Positions 17,711 through 27,252 of a DNA stretch of 64,000 nucleotides are shown here, one piece after another. Source of the stretch: CALJFL01 sp036961205 (lineage in GTDB: Bacteria > Pseudomonadota > Gammaproteobacteria > Pseudomonadales > Halieaceae); NCBI GenBank assembly GCA_036961205.1, contig JBALVI010000001.1, positions 1,116,001 through 1,180,000 on the forward strand. Reading direction: 5' to 3'. How positions within the stretch are numbered: the stretch's first letter is position 1; each line of letters begins with the position of its first letter. The translations under genes were made by a program, and so were the position numbers. The notes below the pieces were generated by a model. The model saw nothing but the letters and a program-made list of their open reading frames with translations. It ran no database searches and had not been told where the DNA came from.

Positions 17711-18175
17711 ATGGCAATACAGATTGTACCTAAAGAAGAAATGGCGGCAGCAGTAGGTAGTAAATTCGAGCCTAGCGACTGGATTGAAATTACCCAGGAT
17801 CGAATCAACACCTTTGCTGATTGCACCGAAGATCATCAGTTTATCCACATAGACGCTGAAGCGGCCGCAAAGACTCCTTTTGGCGGCACCATAGCCCACG
17901 GTTTCCTAACCCTGTCGCTGCTGTCAAAAATGGCTGAGGGTAATGGCATCGTACCCGAAGGCACCATTATGGGTTTGAACTATGGCTTTGATAAGGTGCG
18001 TTTTCTTACTCCGGTGGCGTCTGGTAAGCGTGTCAGAGGGCATTTTGAAGTTTTGAGTGTCGATCAGAAAGGTGATAATCGCTTCCTTATCAAGCAGGGT
18101 ATTAGCGTTGAAATTGAAGGTGAAGACAACCCGGCGCTGGTCGCCGAGTGGTTGGGCATGATGATTTGCGGCTGA
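17711..18175 (+). CDS. MaoC-family (R)-specific enoyl-CoA hydratase
   Basis: This 154-residue single hot-dog domain protein carries the (R)-hydratase signature, here FADCTEDHQFIHID with the Asp41/His46 catalytic pair spaced as in PhaJ, followed by PFGGTIAHGFLTLSL. It should hydrate trans-2-enoyl-CoA to (3R)-hydroxyacyl-CoA. A GGAG precedes the ATG. The next gene is an SDR of the (3R)-hydroxyacyl-CoA dehydrogenase type, so the two together do the middle steps of an R-route beta-oxidation. Confidence 0.88.
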   Translation: MAIQIVPKEEMAAAVGSKFEPSDWIEITQDRINTFADCTEDHQFIHIDAEAAAKTPFGGTIAHGFLTLSLLSKMAEGNGIVPEGTIMGLNYGFDKVRFLTPVASGKRVRGHFEVLSVDQKGDNRFLIKQGISVEIEGEDNPALVAEWLGMMICG

Positions 18176-18215
18176 ACCGCCCTTTTAAAAAATTTGTTGA
18201 GAGAGGATGTACTGA

Positions 18216-19136
18216 ATGACTATTAATTATGACGGTAAAGTTGCCATTGTTACCGGCGCCGGCCAGGGTTTGGGCCGCAGCCATGCGATCGAGTTAGCCA
18301 AGCGTGGAGCCAAAGTTGTAATCAACGATCTTGGCGGTGCCAAAGACGGTACCGGCGGGTCCAGCGAAGCGGCTCAAGGCGTAGTCGCTGAAATTGAAGC
18401 TCTGGGTGGAGTAGCCATTGCCAATGGCGCTAACGTTGCCAAGTACGATGAAGTCGAAGCGATGGTCAAGCAAACCATGGACGCTTGGGGCCGTATCGAT
18501 ATTCTGGTGAACAACGCCGGCATCCTGCGTGACAAGAGCTTCGCCAAAGGCGGCCTGGACGACTTTAAACTGGTGGTGGACGTGCATCTCATGGGCACTG
18601 TCAATTGCACCAAGGCCTGCTGGGAAATTATGCGCGAGCAGGCCTACGGCCGAGTCGTGGTGACCACTTCATCGTCAGGTTTGTATGGCAATTTCGGTCA
18701 GAGTAATTATGGCGCCGCTAAAATGGGCGTTATCGGCCTGATGAATACGCTGGCTCAGGAAGGCGGCAAGTACAATATAAAGGTTAATGCACTGGCACCA
18801 ACAGCGGGTACGCGGATGACTGAAGGTCTGATTCCGGAGAAAGCTTTTGACCTGCTGACGCCGGAAACAGTAACACCAGCCGTGCTTTACCTGGTTAGCG
18901 AAGATGCTCCTACCCGGACTATTTTGTGTGCCGGTGCTGGCGCTTTTGCGGTCTCCAAGATTGTGGAGACTGACGGCACCTGGTTGCCGCCGGAAGATCA
19001 GACGCCTGAAGGCATTGCCGCGGCGTGGGATGCAATCAGTTCCGCTGAAGGCGAGAAAGCGCCACAGTCTGGAGGCGAGCAGACCATGAAGTTCATTATC
19101 AAGGCCGCTGAAGGCCTGGGTGTGTCACTGGACTAA
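18216..19136 (+). CDS. SDR dehydrogenase, (3R)-hydroxyacyl-CoA dehydrogenase-like
   Basis: This 306-residue short-chain dehydrogenase has TGAGQGLG (13-20) for NAD(P) binding, NNAG (99-102) and the catalytic Tyr165/Lys169 in YGAAK. The long C-terminal extension (residues ~245-306) and NDLGGAKDGTGG after strand 2 match the dehydrogenase domain of peroxisomal multifunctional enzyme 2 and its bacterial relatives, which oxidise (3R)-hydroxyacyl-CoA. It lies between maoC and thiolase genes, consistent with this role. Confidence 0.88.
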   Translation: MTINYDGKVAIVTGAGQGLGRSHAIELAKRGAKVVINDLGGAKDGTGGSSEAAQGVVAEIEALGGVAIANGANVAKYDEVEAMVKQTMDAWGRIDILVNNAGILRDKSFAKGGLDDFKLVVDVHLMGTVNCTKACWEIMREQAYGRVVVTTSSSGLYGNFGQSNYGAAKMGVIGLMNTLAQEGGKYNIKVNALAPTAGTRMTEGLIPEKAFDLLTPETVTPAVLYLVSEDAPTRTILCAGAGAFAVSKIVETDGTWLPPEDQTPEGIAAAWDAISSAEGEKAPQSGGEQTMKFIIKAAEGLGVSLD

Positions 19137-19186
19137 TTATTTTTTGCGTGGCCAGGCTTACCTACCCCGCACAGAGGAGAAACAGC

Positions 19187-20365
19187 ATGAAAGAAGCAGT
19201 TATCGTAAGTACAGCCAGGACCCCGATTGGCAAAGCCTATCGCGGTGGCTTCAATAACCTGGGTGGCGCATCTCTGGGTGCTGCATCAGTAGCGGAAGCG
19301 GTCAAGCGAGCGGGTATTGATCCCGCCCGTATCGATGATGTAGTCATGGGAGCGGCCCTGCAGCAAGGCGCAACAGGCTCCAATGTGGCGCGCCAAATCG
19401 CCCTGCGTGCCGGTCTGCCCGTCACTGTAGCTGGCATGACACTGGATAGGCAGTGTTCTTCAGGCCTGATGGCAGTAGCGACTGCTGCCAAGCAAGTGTT
19501 ATATGACGGTATGGATTGCGTGGTCGGTGGCGGCCTGGATTCCATTTCTCTCGTTCAGAACGAGCACATGAACCTGCACCGTATGGTTGATGAAGAGCTG
19601 CTTGCTATTGAGCCCAATATTTTCGTACCCATGTTGCAAACTGCCGAGAATGTAGCCGATCGTTACAATATTTCTCGCGACGCTATGGACGAGTACGGTT
19701 TGCAGTCACAGCAACGAACCGCTGCGGCTTACGAGGCAGGAAAATTTGATGACGAGTTGGTTCCAGTAACGTGTAAGCGCACTATCTGGAGCAAGGAAAC
19801 AGGAGATGCCTCGGAAGCCGAAGGGACTGTCGCCAAAGACGAAGGTCTGCGGGCAACTACCCTGGAGGGATTGTCTAATCTGAAAACGGTTATTGAAGGT
19901 GGCACCATCACCGCCGGCAATGCATCACAGCTTTCTGACGGTTCCTCTGCCCAGGTGATCATGGATTCCAAGGTTGCTGCGCAGGAAGGTCTTGAACCTT
20001 TGGGCATCTATCGCGGTATTGCCGTTGCTGGCTGTAAGCCAGACGAAATGGGTATTGGCCCGGTATTCGCAGTGCCCAAGCTGCTCAAACAGCACGGTCT
20101 TTCTGTTAACGATATAGGCCTGTGGGAGCTGAACGAGGCATTTGCCGTACAGGTTATTTATTGTCGCGATCAGTTGGGCATCGACAATGACAAACTCAAC
20201 GTCAATGGTGGTGCAATTTCCATCGGTCACCCCTATGGCATGAGCGGATCGCGGATGATTGGGCACGCCCTGATCGAAGGTAAGCGGCGCGGCGTCAAGT
20301 ATGTGGTGGTTACCATGTGCGTGGGCGGTGGCATGGGCGCGGCTGGCCTGTTTGAGGTTGCATAA
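19187..20365 (+). CDS. Acetyl-CoA acyltransferase (thiolase)
   Basis: This 392-residue thiolase has Cys90 in DRQCSSG, His348 in GHPYGMSG and Cys378 in MCVGGGMG, the full catalytic set with spacing like biosynthetic or degradative thiolases. It cleaves 3-ketoacyl-CoA with CoA and completes the beta-oxidation spiral of the cluster. The ATG at 19187 has GAGGAG at 19174-19179; the in-frame ATG at 19148 is rejected. A stem-loop at 20385 follows it. Confidence 0.93.
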   Translation: MKEAVIVSTARTPIGKAYRGGFNNLGGASLGAASVAEAVKRAGIDPARIDDVVMGAALQQGATGSNVARQIALRAGLPVTVAGMTLDRQCSSGLMAVATAAKQVLYDGMDCVVGGGLDSISLVQNEHMNLHRMVDEELLAIEPNIFVPMLQTAENVADRYNISRDAMDEYGLQSQQRTAAAYEAGKFDDELVPVTCKRTIWSKETGDASEAEGTVAKDEGLRATTLEGLSNLKTVIEGGTITAGNASQLSDGSSAQVIMDSKVAAQEGLEPLGIYRGIAVAGCKPDEMGIGPVFAVPKLLKQHGLSVNDIGLWELNEAFAVQVIYCRDQLGIDNDKLNVNGGAISIGHPYGMSGSRMIGHALIEGKRRGVKYVVVTMCVGGGMGAAGLFEVA

Positions 20366-20384
20366 ATACTAGGCTATAACACTA

Positions 20385-20412
20385 CGGCGCCTGCGGGCGC
20401 CGTCTTTGTTTC
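20385..20412 (+). terminator. Possible intrinsic terminator after thiolase
   Basis: A 7-bp GC stem CGGCGCC (20385-20391) pairs with GGCGCCG (20396-20402) across loop TGCG, followed by the imperfect T-rich tail TCTTTGTTT. The tail is weak, so partial read-through into the next gene is likely. Confidence 0.5.
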
Positions 20413-20454
20413 TGAAACTGACAAATATTGGCTAAACATTAGCGGAGCAAAAAC

Positions 20455-21432
20455 ATGAAAGCAGTCGTATGCAAAGAACACGGAATGGCAGACAAATTAA
20501 CCTTGGACCAGGACTGGCCAGAGCCGGTAGCCGGCGATCATGAGGTCCTGGTTAACGTTAGGGCGGCAGGCCTGAATTTTCCGGACGTACTGATGATTCA
20601 GGGCAAGTACCAGATGCAGCCGGATATGCCGTTCGTTGCTGGCGGGGAATTCGCCGGTGATGTGATCGCGGTTGGCTCAAAAGTCGAACGGTACAAAGTG
20701 GGCGACAAGGTCGTTGCCATGTGTGGTTCCGGTGCGTTTACAGAAAAGGTAGCAGTGCATGAACTGGCAGCGCTGCCTATGCCTGAGAGCTTGAGCTACG
20801 AACAGGCAGCAGGCGTGGGTGTCACTTATTTTACTTCCTACTATGCATTGAAGCAGCGCGCACAACTCAAGGCAGGCGAAACTCTGCTGGTCTTGGGTGC
20901 TGCAGGTGGCGTTGGCGTTACCGCCATTGAGCTGGGCAAACTAATGGGTGCGAAAGTGATTGCCGCGGCCAGCAGCGATGAAAAGCTTGAGCTGTGTAAA
21001 GAACTGGGTGCAGACGAGGTCATTAATTACAGCACGACTTCGCTGAAGGATGCGATCAAGGAATTGACCGGTGGCAAGGGTGTGGATGTGGTCTACGATC
21101 CGGTCGGTGGTGACTTCGCGGAGCCGGCCATACGCGGTATGGGTTGGAACGGCCGCTATCTGGTGATTGGCTTTGCCAGTGGTCCTATTCCCAAGATTCC
21201 TCTTAACCTGACCTTGCTGAAGGGTTGCTCTTTGGTAGGCGTATTCTGGGGACGTTTTACGGCTGAGGAACCGGCGGTCCATGCACAGAATATTGAAGAG
21301 CTTTGGGCACTGTTTGCCGAAGGTAAACTGAAGCCGCTGGTAACCGATACTTTTCCAATGGCAGAGTATGAAAAGGCATTCACCTTGATGGTGGAGCGCA
21401 AGGCGCGTGGTAAGGTTATTTTAACCAACTAG
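20455..21432 (+). CDS. NADPH:quinone oxidoreductase family (MDR) protein
   Basis: This 325-residue zinc-free medium-chain reductase has the N-terminal catalytic domain with NFPDVLMIQGKYQ (58-70), and the Rossmann motif LGAAGGVGVTA near residues 146-156. The YDPVGGDF motif is typical of the quinone oxidoreductase (QOR) branch. It may reduce a quinone or an enoyl thioester in this cluster. The role is inferred from context only. Confidence 0.85.
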   Translation: MKAVVCKEHGMADKLTLDQDWPEPVAGDHEVLVNVRAAGLNFPDVLMIQGKYQMQPDMPFVAGGEFAGDVIAVGSKVERYKVGDKVVAMCGSGAFTEKVAVHELAALPMPESLSYEQAAGVGVTYFTSYYALKQRAQLKAGETLLVLGAAGGVGVTAIELGKLMGAKVIAAASSDEKLELCKELGADEVINYSTTSLKDAIKELTGGKGVDVVYDPVGGDFAEPAIRGMGWNGRYLVIGFASGPIPKIPLNLTLLKGCSLVGVFWGRFTAEEPAVHAQNIEELWALFAEGKLKPLVTDTFPMAEYEKAFTLMVERKARGKVILTN

Positions 21433-21442
21433 GAAACTGCCA

Positions 21443-22603
21443 GTGCAGCCATTTGTCTTCAATACCGTACCGCAGTTACGCAGTGGTCCAGACTGCGCAC
21501 TGGAACTGGGCGAGCATTGCCTGAGTCTGGGTATGCGCCGACCTCTGCTGGTTACAGACCCGGGCCTGATGTCGATTGGACTGATCCAGCCCGTTATCCT
21601 GGCCATGAAAGATGTGGGTCTGGATGTACTGCTGTACGACCAGGTGCGTGAGGACCCTCCCGAGGAGACTGTTTTAGCGGCTGCCGAACTTGGTCGCAAA
21701 GCAGGCGCCGATGGTGTGGTCGCCGTAGGCGGCGGCAGCTCCATGGATGTCGCCAAAGTGGTGGCTGTCCTGCTAGGGGGTGAACAGCCCCTGATGGATC
21801 TTTACGGTGTTGATAATGTGGGTGGCGGCAGGTTGCCGCTGATTCTTGTACCGACCACTGCGGGTACTGGTTCCGAGGCCACCCCTGTTGCGGTAATTAC
21901 CATAGGCGCTACTACCAAAGCCGGTGTTTCGTCAGCGGTATTGTTGCCCGACATCGCGCTACTGGACGCTAATTTGACCTTGGGATTACCCCCTGCGGTC
22001 ACGGCTATGACCGGTATCGACGCGATGGTGCACGCGATAGAGGCCTATACTTCCAGGCACAAGAAAAACCCGATCTCGGACAATCTCGCCAGACAGGCTT
22101 TGGCGCTGCTGGGCGGTAGTATTCGCACAGCAGTTCATCAGGGTAGTAGCAGGGAAGCGCGCTCAAATATGTTGCTTGGAGCTACACTTGCAGGTCAGGC
22201 CTTTGCCAATGCGCCGGTTGCTGCGGTGCATGCCTTGGCCTATCCACTGGGTGGTTTTTACCATATTCCACACGGCCTGAGTAACTCACTGGTATTACCG
22301 TCGGTACTGGCCTTCAATGCGGAGGCCGCCAGCGATTTATACGCCGAGCTTGCGCCGATTATTGTTGGCAAGCCGCTGTCTGGTAGCCCCGAGTCAAAAA
22401 CCCGGGAGATGATTGACGCGCTGCGGCAATTGATTGTCGATGTCGGTCTGCCATTGACCCTCAGGCAGGCAGAGGTGAAAGAGGACGATCTTGAAATGTT
22501 AGCGCAGGATGCTATGTTGCAGCAGCGCCTGCTGGTCAATAATCCCCGTGAGGTGAGTTACGAAGATGCCCTGGGCATCTATCAAGCCGCCTATAGAGAC
22601 TAG
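21443..22603 (+). CDS. Iron-containing alcohol dehydrogenase
   Basis: This 386-residue group III alcohol dehydrogenase has the nucleotide motif GGGSSMDVAK (near 96-105), the PTTAGTGSE motif (near 136-144), and metal-ligand histidines in DAMVHAIEAY and HALAYPLGGFYHIPHG. It would oxidise a primary alcohol or reduce an aldehyde. It starts with GTG at 21443, 10 nt after the previous stop with AGGAAACTGCCA before it, so is translationally close to the MDR gene. Confidence 0.9.
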   Translation: MQPFVFNTVPQLRSGPDCALELGEHCLSLGMRRPLLVTDPGLMSIGLIQPVILAMKDVGLDVLLYDQVREDPPEETVLAAAELGRKAGADGVVAVGGGSSMDVAKVVAVLLGGEQPLMDLYGVDNVGGGRLPLILVPTTAGTGSEATPVAVITIGATTKAGVSSAVLLPDIALLDANLTLGLPPAVTAMTGIDAMVHAIEAYTSRHKKNPISDNLARQALALLGGSIRTAVHQGSSREARSNMLLGATLAGQAFANAPVAAVHALAYPLGGFYHIPHGLSNSLVLPSVLAFNAEAASDLYAELAPIIVGKPLSGSPESKTREMIDALRQLIVDVGLPLTLRQAEVKEDDLEMLAQDAMLQQRLLVNNPREVSYEDALGIYQAAYRD

Positions 22604-22608
22604 TAGCC

Positions 22609-23043
22609 ATGACCCGTGATGCCCCGCCTGGACGTTCGGACTACCCGATTTTCTACCCGCTGAGCACCCGTTGGGCGGACAACGATGTATACGGCCACAT
22701 CAACAACGTGGTGTATTACTCCTACTTTGACACCGTCGCCAACCGTTACTTGATAGAAGAGGGCGGCCTGGATATCGCAGATGGCAGTGTTGTCGGCTTC
22801 GTGGTGAATTCTGGCTGTGAGTACCACGCCCCCATTGCCTATCCGGAGGCCATAGAAGCCGGCCTGCGAGTAGATCGGTTGGGTAGCAGCTCGGTGCAAT
22901 ATGGCATCGCTATCTTTAGGGCGGGCGAGGAGCAGTGCTGCGCAAACGGCCATTTTGTTCACGTGTTTGTCGATCGTGCGAGCAACAAAGCCGTCCCGAT
23001 TCCAGAAAATCTGCGAACCGCGTTGGAGAAACTTGCGGTCTAA
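22609..23043 (+). CDS. Acyl-CoA thioesterase, 4HBT hot-dog family
   Basis: This 144-residue hot-dog thioesterase has the family motif TRWADNDVYGHINNVVYYSYFDT, with the catalytic Asp (in RWADND) and the helix that follows. It hydrolyses an acyl-CoA thioester. It starts 5 nt after the previous stop and its own stop overlaps the convergent MFS gene by 4 nt, so it ends the plus-strand catabolic operon. Confidence 0.88.
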   Translation: MTRDAPPGRSDYPIFYPLSTRWADNDVYGHINNVVYYSYFDTVANRYLIEEGGLDIADGSVVGFVVNSGCEYHAPIAYPEAIEAGLRVDRLGSSSVQYGIAIFRAGEEQCCANGHFVHVFVDRASNKAVPIPENLRTALEKLAV

Positions 23044-24239
23044 CGATCCTTCAGTACGAGCGTTGTTAAAACAATAAAAAATACACTGGCGCTGAATAGC
23101 GGCGCCAGCGCCCCATCAATCTGGTACAGCGCACCGGCAATAACCGGACCTGCGACAAAGCCAATCGCCGGACAGGCAACCACCAGGCCCGCTGCTCCAC
23201 CCTGCTCTTCGGGTGACACTGCTAATGACGCACCCGCTGAAATGGCCGGCATAGATAAGCCCAGGCCGGTACCGACGAAGGCTAGCCCCAAAGCGAGCAC
23301 CGCAAAGGTTTCGAAGCTGGCGATGATAATCGCACCCAACAACATTGAAACCAGTCCCAAGCGAACAAACATCAGCGGCTTTAGCTTCAACCGCTGCATA
23401 ACCGTGATCTGAATCAGGAAAGTAAAGGCTGCAGAGACCATCAGCGCGGCGCCGGTCATTTGAGCGGTTTCGATGCCATTCAATTGCAGCGTGTCCTGAA
23501 CCTGAAACCCCAGCGTTTGCTGAATCCCGGAAAATCCGACAAACAGGCCGACCGCAGACAAAAGATAGACTCGCAGCCGTGGATCGGTGAATTTGAGGCG
23601 GACTCTATTTTCTCGGGCCATCAGACTTTCAGGGGGTGTCTTTGGTAATTGCCACCAGACCAGTAGCGCCGCAGATGCGGCGAGGGCCGCAGCAAAGTAG
23701 AGTGGGGCCAGCAGGCCAAACGTTGCCAGCGCACCACTTACTGCAGGTCCCAGGATCATGCCCATGCTATTGGCGGTACCCAGTTTTGCCATGGCGCCGG
23801 TGCGCTGTTCCCGACCAGTGTGGTCAGCTGCGTAAGCGGTGCAAGCGGGGCTGGTAGCGGACATGATCAGCGCCTGCGCGCCACGCACCAGCAGGGCGAC
23901 GAAATAGAGTGATAAGCCCGATAGCACCCCCAACAGACCGGCATAAAAAACACTGGTGAATATCAGCGTGCCTATGGTGTAACCCACCAGGCCGATAATG
24001 ATTACAGGCTTGCGTCCTACCCGATCGCTAAAACGGCCCCAAAATGTTGAGGCTACGCCGAATATCAGTGCCGACGAGGCGATGATAGAAGTGATTTGAA
24101 GTTCGTTGAGCTGAACCTCTCGCCCCAACGGCGCGAGGATGGCGAAAACCAGTGACTGGCCAATGCCGACAGACATCAATGCCATAATCAGAATGGCAAG
24201 ATGGTGTCGACTCAATTGGGGAGAGGGGACCTCTGTCAT
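23040..24239 (-). CDS. MFS transporter
   Basis: This 399-residue inner-membrane protein has about 12 predicted hydrophobic segments, and GRFSDRVGRKPVI between segments 2 and 3 as the major facilitator signature. The substrate is unknown; it may export or import the cluster's metabolite. It is the last gene of the minus-strand operon, 4 nt downstream of an acyl-CoA dehydrogenase. Confidence 0.88.
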   Translation of the reverse strand: MTEVPSPQLSRHHLAILIMALMSVGIGQSLVFAILAPLGREVQLNELQITSIIASSALIFGVASTFWGRFSDRVGRKPVIIIGLVGYTIGTLIFTSVFYAGLLGVLSGLSLYFVALLVRGAQALIMSATSPACTAYAADHTGREQRTGAMAKLGTANSMGMILGPAVSGALATFGLLAPLYFAAALAASAALLVWWQLPKTPPESLMARENRVRLKFTDPRLRVYLLSAVGLFVGFSGIQQTLGFQVQDTLQLNGIETAQMTGAALMVSAAFTFLIQITVMQRLKLKPLMFVRLGLVSMLLGAIIIASFETFAVLALGLAFVGTGLGLSMPAISAGASLAVSPEEQGGAAGLVVACPAIGFVAGPVIAGALYQIDGALAPLFSASVFFIVLTTLVLKDR

Positions 24240-24243
24240 TGCG

Positions 24244-25443
24244 CTACTTTAAGTCGCTGGACGATTTTCCCAGTATACGGCGTGCCACAATCAGTTGCTG
24301 AATTTGCTGGGTGCCTTCAAAGATATCGAGAATCTTGGAATCCCGGGCGAACTTCTCCAGTAAATTCTCTTCGCTGTAGCCCAGACCCTGACACAACTCC
24401 ACGCAGCGCAGGGTCACATAATTTCCCATCCGCCCGGCTTTAGCTTTGCACATGGAAGCTTCCATCGAGTTCGGTTGCTTGTTATCCGCCATCCAGGCAG
24501 CTTTTTGCACCAGCAATTTTGCCGCCAGCCAATCCGCTTCCATGCGATACAGCTCCGCTTGCAGCGCGGAAAGATTACCGGGTTTCCGGTCGAAGTTAAG
24601 TGTTACATCCTCCGCCTCTAGCAGACTCTCGGTCAGGTCCAGCGCAGCGCGAGCCACGCCTATGGCCATAGCCGCTACGGGCGGTCGAGTGTTGTCGAAG
24701 GTTTGCATGACGCCGCCGAAGGCCTTTTTACGCCCTTCAGCATCAGTGGCAATCTCTGCGGAGCCCAGGACATTTTTCTTGGGTATACGGCAGTCGGCGA
24801 ATGTTATCGCGGCAGTGTCTGAGGCTCGGATTCCCATCTTGTGCTCAAGTCGCGTAACTTCGCAGCCTGGCGTCCCCTTTTCGACAATAAAGGACTTAAT
24901 CGCCGCTTTGCCCATGGATTTGTCGAGTGTGGCCCACACCACCAGCGTGTCGCTGCGCTGACCATCGGTCACGTAAATTTTCTCACCGTTGAGTACCCAA
25001 TGATCGCCTCCATCCACCGCCGTGGTGCTAATGCTGGCCGAATCTGAACCGGTGCCCGGTTCGGTGATGCACATCGCTGCGTAGGAGCTACCGTATTTTT
25101 CAACCTGCTCGGGGGTGCCAACAGCGCTTATTGCTGCGTTACCCAGGCCGCTACCAGGCATACCCAGAAACAACCCTGCGTCGCCCCAGCATAAAGCCTC
25201 CAAGCCGGTTACCGCGCTCAGGTTGGAGCCGTTTACCACGGCGGTGGACTCGTCGCGGCCTTTCTTTTTGCCACCGCCGCCGCGTGCATCTCCCAATATT
25301 TTGGCTACTTCCTCCATTTCCTTTGGGTACGTGTGCTCCTCGCGATCGTATTTGCGCGAGTAGGGACGGATCATGTGCTCCGAGACTTGCATCAGGCCTT
25401 GATAGATTTCCTGGTGGGCTTGGGACAGTTCGAGATTGATCAT
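24244..25443 (-). CDS. Acyl-CoA dehydrogenase
   Basis: This 399-residue ACAD shows CITEPGTGSDSASI and LNGEKIYVTDGQR in the middle domain and a C-terminal GTQQIQQLIVARRILG. An unusual Gly/Lys-rich insertion GGGGKKKGRDES lies near residues 55-66 of the N-terminal domain. It starts 22 nt after the other minus-strand ACAD and is part of the SDR-TetR-ACAD-ACAD-MFS operon. Substrate unknown. Confidence 0.9.
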   Translation of the reverse strand: MINLELSQAHQEIYQGLMQVSEHMIRPYSRKYDREEHTYPKEMEEVAKILGDARGGGGKKKGRDESTAVVNGSNLSAVTGLEALCWGDAGLFLGMPGSGLGNAAISAVGTPEQVEKYGSSYAAMCITEPGTGSDSASISTTAVDGGDHWVLNGEKIYVTDGQRSDTLVVWATLDKSMGKAAIKSFIVEKGTPGCEVTRLEHKMGIRASDTAAITFADCRIPKKNVLGSAEIATDAEGRKKAFGGVMQTFDNTRPPVAAMAIGVARAALDLTESLLEAEDVTLNFDRKPGNLSALQAELYRMEADWLAAKLLVQKAAWMADNKQPNSMEASMCKAKAGRMGNYVTLRCVELCQGLGYSEENLLEKFARDSKILDIFEGTQQIQQLIVARRILGKSSSDLK

Positions 25444-25465
25444 ATGTGCGTGCTCCCTGGAGTAT

Positions 25466-26581
25466 TCATACGCTGGCTACACCTTCGAGCAGGGCAACGG
25501 CCCTGAGATTGCGATACCACATTTCGACCGGGTGCTCCCGGCAAAAGCCGTGGCCGCCTAGTAGCTGTACCCCGTCGGTACCAATTTTCATTGCCTGCTC
25601 GGCACAAAAGGTCTTCGCCAGATAGGCTTGGCGGTGAAACTCCAAACCCTGCTCGGCGCGCGAGGCGGCCCGCCAAACCATTAATCGCATAGCTTCGAGT
25701 TCGATGGCCATGTCGGCGATCATGAAGGCGACTGATTGCCGATTGCTGATAGGTTCGCCGAAGGCGACACGCTCGTTGCAATATTCCGTGACGTATTCGA
25801 GCACACCCTGGCAGGTGCCTACGGCCAGCGCGCAGATACCGATGTTGGAAAGATCCAGGAACCGCTCTAAATCGAATACTTTGTCGCCCAGTAGCGCTTC
25901 GCGCGGCAGTGCAACATTGTTGAATTCGAGGCTCGCGAGTTCCAGGGTGCGCAAGCCCATATGCGACTCGACTGTGCGCGACATGCCCTCCGGGGTTCCC
26001 TCTACAATGAAGGCTGCGGGACCCTCAGTCTCGAGATTTGCGATTACCAGCACCAGTTCTGCGGTTATGCCCAGAGGTACCAGGGTTTTGCGGCCATTGA
26101 GAATGAACCCCTGGTCGGATCGTCGCGCGCTACAGGCGGGCTCGCTAGGTTCAAAGGTTGCGCGAGGTTCCATAAGGGCGGTGGTGGCTGGCACAAATTG
26201 CTCACCGCAAAATCGCGGCAACAGACGCTCTTGCTGGGCGCTGGTACCCTGATCCAGTAGGGTATTTACGAAAGCCAGGGGGCTGACAGCGCCCAGGGCA
26301 AGGCCGTAATCGCCCTGGCCCAGGTCCTCATGATTCAGGGTATTGGACAGAGCTGCCCGGTCCACGCCGGCACCACCGAGCGCCTCGGGAATGGGCATCA
26401 GGGCGAGCCCGAGATCCAGTGTTTTGTGGTAAAAATTTTCGGGTGTAGAGGATTGTTGATCGGCGCTCATGGCGATGGCGCGCATTTCGCTGCCTGCAAA
26501 ACGCTGAACGCTGTCGCGGTTCATGCGCTGCTCTTCGCTTAATGTCAGATCAAACAGGCCGGGTTGGGCGCTGGCGTTCAT
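25466..26581 (-). CDS. Acyl-CoA dehydrogenase
   Basis: This 371-residue ACAD has the C-terminal motif QLLGGHGFCREHPVEMWYRNLRA, the classic position for active-site and FAD contacts, but the usual TEP-x-AGSD of the middle domain reads MEPRATFEPSEP, which is divergent. It may act as heteromer with the next gene. Its ATG overlaps the TetR stop by 4 nt (26578-26581), so the genes are translationally coupled. Confidence 0.85.
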   Translation of the reverse strand: MNASAQPGLFDLTLSEEQRMNRDSVQRFAGSEMRAIAMSADQQSSTPENFYHKTLDLGLALMPIPEALGGAGVDRAALSNTLNHEDLGQGDYGLALGAVSPLAFVNTLLDQGTSAQQERLLPRFCGEQFVPATTALMEPRATFEPSEPACSARRSDQGFILNGRKTLVPLGITAELVLVIANLETEGPAAFIVEGTPEGMSRTVESHMGLRTLELASLEFNNVALPREALLGDKVFDLERFLDLSNIGICALAVGTCQGVLEYVTEYCNERVAFGEPISNRQSVAFMIADMAIELEAMRLMVWRAASRAEQGLEFHRQAYLAKTFCAEQAMKIGTDGVQLLGGHGFCREHPVEMWYRNLRAVALLEGVASV

Positions 26582-27252
26582 TGTTTGGTTGCTCCTTGTA
26601 ATGGGGTGGGCGATTTGAGTCCGCCAATCAGATAATCCACCAGATGATCCAGCAGAGTACTGTTGTCTATATGACTGAGGTCGCCCAGGGGGGTATGGGA
26701 CAGGGCGGCGACCTCTGCCATACCGTGAAATACGTTGACCGACATAAACATCAGTCGCAGGCGTCGCACATCTTCCGGGATGTCCGGCAGCAAATTAGCC
26801 AACCGTTGGTCTATGCGCTGCCAGAAAGGCTGGTATATGGGGTTTATGACCTCCGCCAGGTCGGGACTGTTCTCGCTCATTACTCGCGACATAAAACGGA
26901 TGGCATCGGCGCCCCAGGGCTGCGTCTGGGGTAATTCTGCGAGTGGTCGCAGAGTATTTCGGAATGCACCACGCAAGTCCTTATCTGGACCTTCCTCTTC
27001 GCGAATCCTGCGGGCAATACTGTCCAGTTGTTCAGCGATCATTTCGACCAGGGCCTGGATAACGCCTAGCTTGTTGCTGAAGTGGTAATGCATGGCGGCC
27101 GAGTTACGCGACCCGGCTTCGGCACTAATGCGGCGCAAAGACACTGCCGCCAGGCCTTCCTCGGCGTACAGGTGAAGTGCGGTCAGCAGTAGCTTCTGGC
27201 TGGTACGTCCTCTGGTGCCGCCGGGGGTCGTGCGCAGAGTTCTAGTGCTCAT
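26578..27252 (-). CDS. TetR/AcrR-family transcriptional regulator
   Basis: This 224-residue regulator has an N-terminal helix-turn-helix (about residues 17-62, LAAVSLRRISAEAGSRNSAAMHYHF) and a helical ligand-binding domain. It is embedded in the minus-strand operon, overlapping the SDR gene by 11 nt at one end and the ACAD by 4 nt at the other. It probably senses an acyl-CoA and represses its own operon; the palindrome at 28121-28151 is a candidate operator. Control of the two ACATACTGTATGT sites by this protein is possible but unproven. Confidence 0.88.
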   Translation of the reverse strand: MSTRTLRTTPGGTRGRTSQKLLLTALHLYAEEGLAAVSLRRISAEAGSRNSAAMHYHFSNKLGVIQALVEMIAEQLDSIARRIREEEGPDKDLRGAFRNTLRPLAELPQTQPWGADAIRFMSRVMSENSPDLAEVINPIYQPFWQRIDQRLANLLPDIPEDVRRLRLMFMSVNVFHGMAEVAALSHTPLGDLSHIDNSTLLDHLVDYLIGGLKSPTPLQGATKQ

